Positions 32,648-35,746 of a stretch of 35,746 nt of DNA are shown here, piece by piece (position 1 is the stretch's first letter; each line of letters starts with the position of its first letter). The stretch covers positions 1-35,746 of the forward strand of contig NJFT01000320.1 in the NCBI GenBank assembly GCA_002221725.1. The letters run 5' to 3'. Under the pieces are notes generated by a model. The model had not been told where the DNA came from and did not search any database. It saw nothing but the letters and a program-made list of their open reading frames with translations. Source of the stretch: Scedosporium boydii. Taxonomy: Eukaryota; Ascomycota; Sordariomycetes; Microascales; Microascaceae. The position numbers were made by a program, and so were the translations under genes.

Positions 32648-34422
32648 ATGACGGAGAAAAACGACATTGAACATGTTGGCTCTCAATCTGGCTCTGCCAA
32701 TGTTGGGGAGGTCAAGCATGTTGAGATGGGGAGCGAGGACGTCGCGGCCAAGTTCCTAGCAAAGTTGGATCCAGCTATCAAAGACTGTGATATCACTTCC
32801 GAAGAAGCCCGCCAGGTCCTATGGAAGATTGATCTTATTGTCTTACCAATCATAGCGGGCACCGTAATCCTGAGTGCCGTCGACAAGGTACGTAAGCTCG
32901 ATCCTTCCAGCAGTGGGCCAGTAGGGTACTTACGCAGGTCCACTAACGCCTCTTCTTCCAGGTTGTTATTTCCAACGCCGCCATAATGGGCATGAGAAGC
33001 GACCTCAAGCTAGTGGGAGATCAATATTCCTGGGCCGGCAGTATCTTTTATTTTGGGTTTCTCATCTTTGAATGGCCAACAGCCATCTTGATCCAGCGTC
33101 TCCCCGTTGCCAAGTTGCTTGCCGCCAGTATCTTATCCTGGGCTGTTTTAATGTTTTGCAGTGCTGCCACCCAAAACTTTGCTGGCCTCGCGGTAGTGCG
33201 CTTCATATTCGGGTGTGCGGAAGCCGGGGCTTTCCCAATCTGTTCCATTCTAACAGTCATGTGGTATTCGAACCGAGAGCAGCCTATCCGTGTCGCTATC
33301 TGGTATAATCAGGTATGGTTTGGCTTTTCTAGCATTTGCTTTTCATCGGTGATTTATTCATCCAATTATGTACTGACGAAAACGTAGTTTTCATCCGTCT
33401 TCTCCGGTATCGTCTCGTATGGAATCTCTCAGACCCACACATCGCTCGCCCAATGGCGCCTGCTCTTCATCGTCCTGGGCAGCTTTACTGTCCTCTGGGC
33501 CGCCACTATCCTCGCCTTTCTCCCCGACTCCCCCGTCTCGGCCTGGTGGCTGTCCTCCCGAGAACGATATGTTGCTGTCCGTCGCGTTCAGAAGAACAAC
33601 ACTGGGAGAGAAGATAAGAAGATCAAATGGTACCAAGTCACGGAACTGCTTCTAGATCCCAAGACCTATCCCCTTGCCTTGTTTGCGTGCGCGCAAAATA
33701 TTCCCAACGGCGGTCTCGTCACGTTTTCTTCCATCATCGTCTCGGGGCTGGGCTACTCCGTCCCTATTACAACTCTGCTTGGGATGCCCACGGGCGTGAT
33801 TGCTACGGCATGGCAAATCGTCCTGGCTGTTCCCTGTGCCAAGTTGAAGAATGCGCGTTGCATGGTGATTGCCCTGGCGAACGTTGTGCCTATGGTGTGT
33901 GCCATCTTGATGTGGCAGCTGCCCAGGGATAACCAGATGGGGTTGCTAGCAGCATACTACGTTTTCTACACATACTGGGGCGTGAGTCCTTTCCCTAAAT
34001 AACCCCTGGACCTGAAGGCGGAACCCCGTGGAGTGAACGACTCATGCTAACAAAGTCGGTGATACTAGCCCTATGTCATGTCCACCTCCGTACCCATGGC
34101 TAATGTCTCGGGCCATACCAAGAAAGTCACAATGAACGCTATTTACTTCCTTTCTTACTGCACCGGCAACATTATTGGCCCCCAAGTCTTCAGACAGAAC
34201 GACGCCCCAAGTTATACTAGAGGATATACTGGCCTACTTATTTGTCTCATTGTCTCTTCGGTATCTATATCTCTGTATGGTTTACTTTGCAAGCTAGAAA
34301 ATTCAAGGAAGGATCGGCTTTACGGGCCCGCAGATATGGCACTGGGAGGCGAGGTCATTGAGACCGAGGGGTTCTCGGACAAGACGGACAAAGAGAAGCC
34401 CGAATTTAGGTATATGTACTAG
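32648..34422 (+). CDS. MFS permease, allantoate/Dal5-like family, permease 2
   Basis: Plasma-membrane symporter, 512 aa from four exons with all introns in phase 0: 32648-32887, 32962-33312, 33388-33981, 34069-34422 (introns start GTACGT, GTATGG, GTGAGT). The cytosolic N-terminus of about 60 residues is followed by LWKIDLIVLPIIAGTVIL, then QYSWAGSIFYFGFLIFEWP, NFAGLAVVRFIFGCAEAGAF, MWYSNREQPIRVAIWY, the loop with LPDSPVSAWWLSSRERY, FLSYCTGNIIGPQVF, and the tail KPEFRYMY typical of the family. These features place it in the anion:cation symporter family like permease 1, but it shares no intron layout with it, so the two are not a recent duplication. It is divergent from the amidohydrolase, which suggests joint regulation; the substrate is unknown. 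Confidence 0.9.
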
Positions 34423-35746
34423 CCAATTTTACACTGGACGCGGTGGTGAGAACAAATGGGGGGGCCGGGTGGAGAGGGATGGCGGCGTGGAGAGGTGGTG
34501 AGCGGGTGCAAGCTGGGTAGGTTGACGTTTCTTTTTGTCATCTATTTATAGTACCCTTTTTTTCGTCTTTAAATGATTCGATTCTGATAAGTTCAGGGCT
34601 GGGACTCCGGGCCAGATCTGAATGACAGTACTTTCGGTTAGTGAAATATGTCATGCCCGTATACCCGAATAACATCGATGTAGAAATAAAATGCGATGTC
34701 AGTAGGACCTGGCGGACCGGTAACTCCCACAACGGACGCGATGTAGAGGTGTTGTCTTGTGATGGTTAGACCTAACTTTGATATGAGTGCCTAGGCGGTG
34801 CCCCCAGTGGCCCCCTGGGACCACGGAAGAGAAAAGAAGATTACGTAGTGGATGATTCGACGATCTAGACCAGGCCTTTCTAGCTGTCAATTTCTCTTGC
34901 CTCGCCCTGGACGCCACACATCTGGGGAAAGTATTGAAGCTCAACATTGCTGCTAAGCAGGGTATGGAAGTGAGGCGGAGGAGCTGCAAGATGGCCCACA
35001 TGCACGAACTAGCGAAATTACAGCCATGAAATGGAGTATACATGAAGTTGTAGGAACGACCAGACTACCATGAACATGGGACATGATGTAAAACTTTCAT
35101 CCTCCGTTTTCAAGAGGCTTTGGTATTTGATGCGTGTGCCGCAGCTCTAGAGGCAGACAGACTCTGTATTTGTGGTCGGAGCCGCACGGCGCCATCTATG
35201 CCCGTCAGAAATCCTACGTATTGACAACTACTACCACGAAGCCAGGCTCATGGTAGATGCTAAGGGCCTTGAAAATAACTTCCCTGTATCGGAAGGTGGG
35301 ACGACGAGAGGCTGGAACTCTCTGTTCAAGCATGAACTGACTTAGTTACCACAGTATCGTGTAGAACCTCAGAAAATTAGCGGGCTACGGAAAGATATGA
35401 TGGATTTTGATTCCACACATAAGTAAAGAAGCACACAATTCATCTTCGCCGAAATCCCGAGTATTTGAGCAATGTCGAGAGTGTGGACTCGGCAATCTGG
35501 CCGGGCGACAGACAGCGGATCTGTACGTGTAGAAGAGAGGTGGGACGAACGGTGTTCCTCCTCGGGTGAACCTGTGGGACGGAGCTGCTGGGTCCCGTCG
35601 CTATTGTTTGCACTAACAGTCGTTGATTGATGCATGAGGACGCGCCGGGGAATATAAATCATGTCGACTTAGAGGTGAAGTCTCAAAGACTCTACTATGG
35701 TACTTACGTGGCGGATATCCAAAACAGGTGTTAAGAGGCGCGGTAA
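34423..35746. other. Region downstream of permease 2 to window end
   Basis: About 1.3 kb with no supported gene. A second copy of CCGGTAACTCCCA lies at 34717-34729. Open frames on the minus strand (35043-34699 and 35662-35369) have no recognisable motif or splice support. A gene might begin beyond the right edge. Confidence 0.45.

Noticed and set aside
35369..35662. 97-codon minus-strand open frame near the right edge
   Set aside because: No recognisable domain and no exon evidence; it could belong to a gene beyond the window but cannot be supported.

Overview
The window looks like a piece of a filamentous ascomycete genome (Pezizomycotina, plausibly Eurotiomycetes such as Aspergillus or Penicillium, but the genus is not proven). 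The reasons are short GT..AG introns of about 50-140 nt with CTAAC/CTGAC-like branch sites, fungal-only gene families (Zn2Cys6 regulators with a fungal middle domain, Dal5/Tna1-type permeases, an AATase-type acyltransferase), and repeats riddled with C-to-T and G-to-A changes of the kind left by repeat-induced point mutation (RIP). No rRNA gene, convincing tRNA or CRISPR array is visible.

Bases 1 to about 10,220 are a transposon graveyard. A short palindromic element lies at 1-148. Next to it is a broken Ty3/gypsy chromovirus on the minus strand (copy 1, about 164-6207, moderately mutated, with its 5' LTR at 5783-6207). That copy abuts, exactly at its LTR edge, a heavily mutated plus-strand relative (copy 2, 6208-8893, with a 3' LTR at 8468-8893). 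Copy 2 carries an antisense coding remnant between its chromodomain and its LTR. AT-rich debris follows, with one coding remnant near 9890-10153.

From 10,232 on, the DNA is ordinary gene-bearing sequence. Seven genes appear intact after splicing by eye, and the exon phases close in every one: a 7-exon Dal5/Tna1-like permease (minus, 12111-10232, 494 aa); a one-exon F-box-like protein (minus, 15625-14066, 519 aa); an AATase-family acyltransferase (plus, 17090-18497, 447 aa); a Zn2Cys6 regulator TF1 (plus, 20669-23311, 757 aa); its paralogue TF2 (minus, 28236-25583, 789 aa), convergent with TF1; a metal-dependent amidohydrolase (minus, 30597-29257, 446 aa); and a second Dal5-like permease (plus, 32648-34422, 512 aa), divergent from the amidohydrolase across about 2 kb. 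Between permease 1 and the F-box gene sit remains of an aldehyde dehydrogenase gene (13297-13800).

Taken together, the right-hand 18 kb could be a small accessory locus: two anion-type permeases, an amide or ester hydrolase, an acyltransferase and two related zinc-cluster regulators would suit uptake and breakdown, or detoxification, of an amide or carboxylate compound. That link is an inference from proximity and family membership only. The sequence does not identify the substrate.
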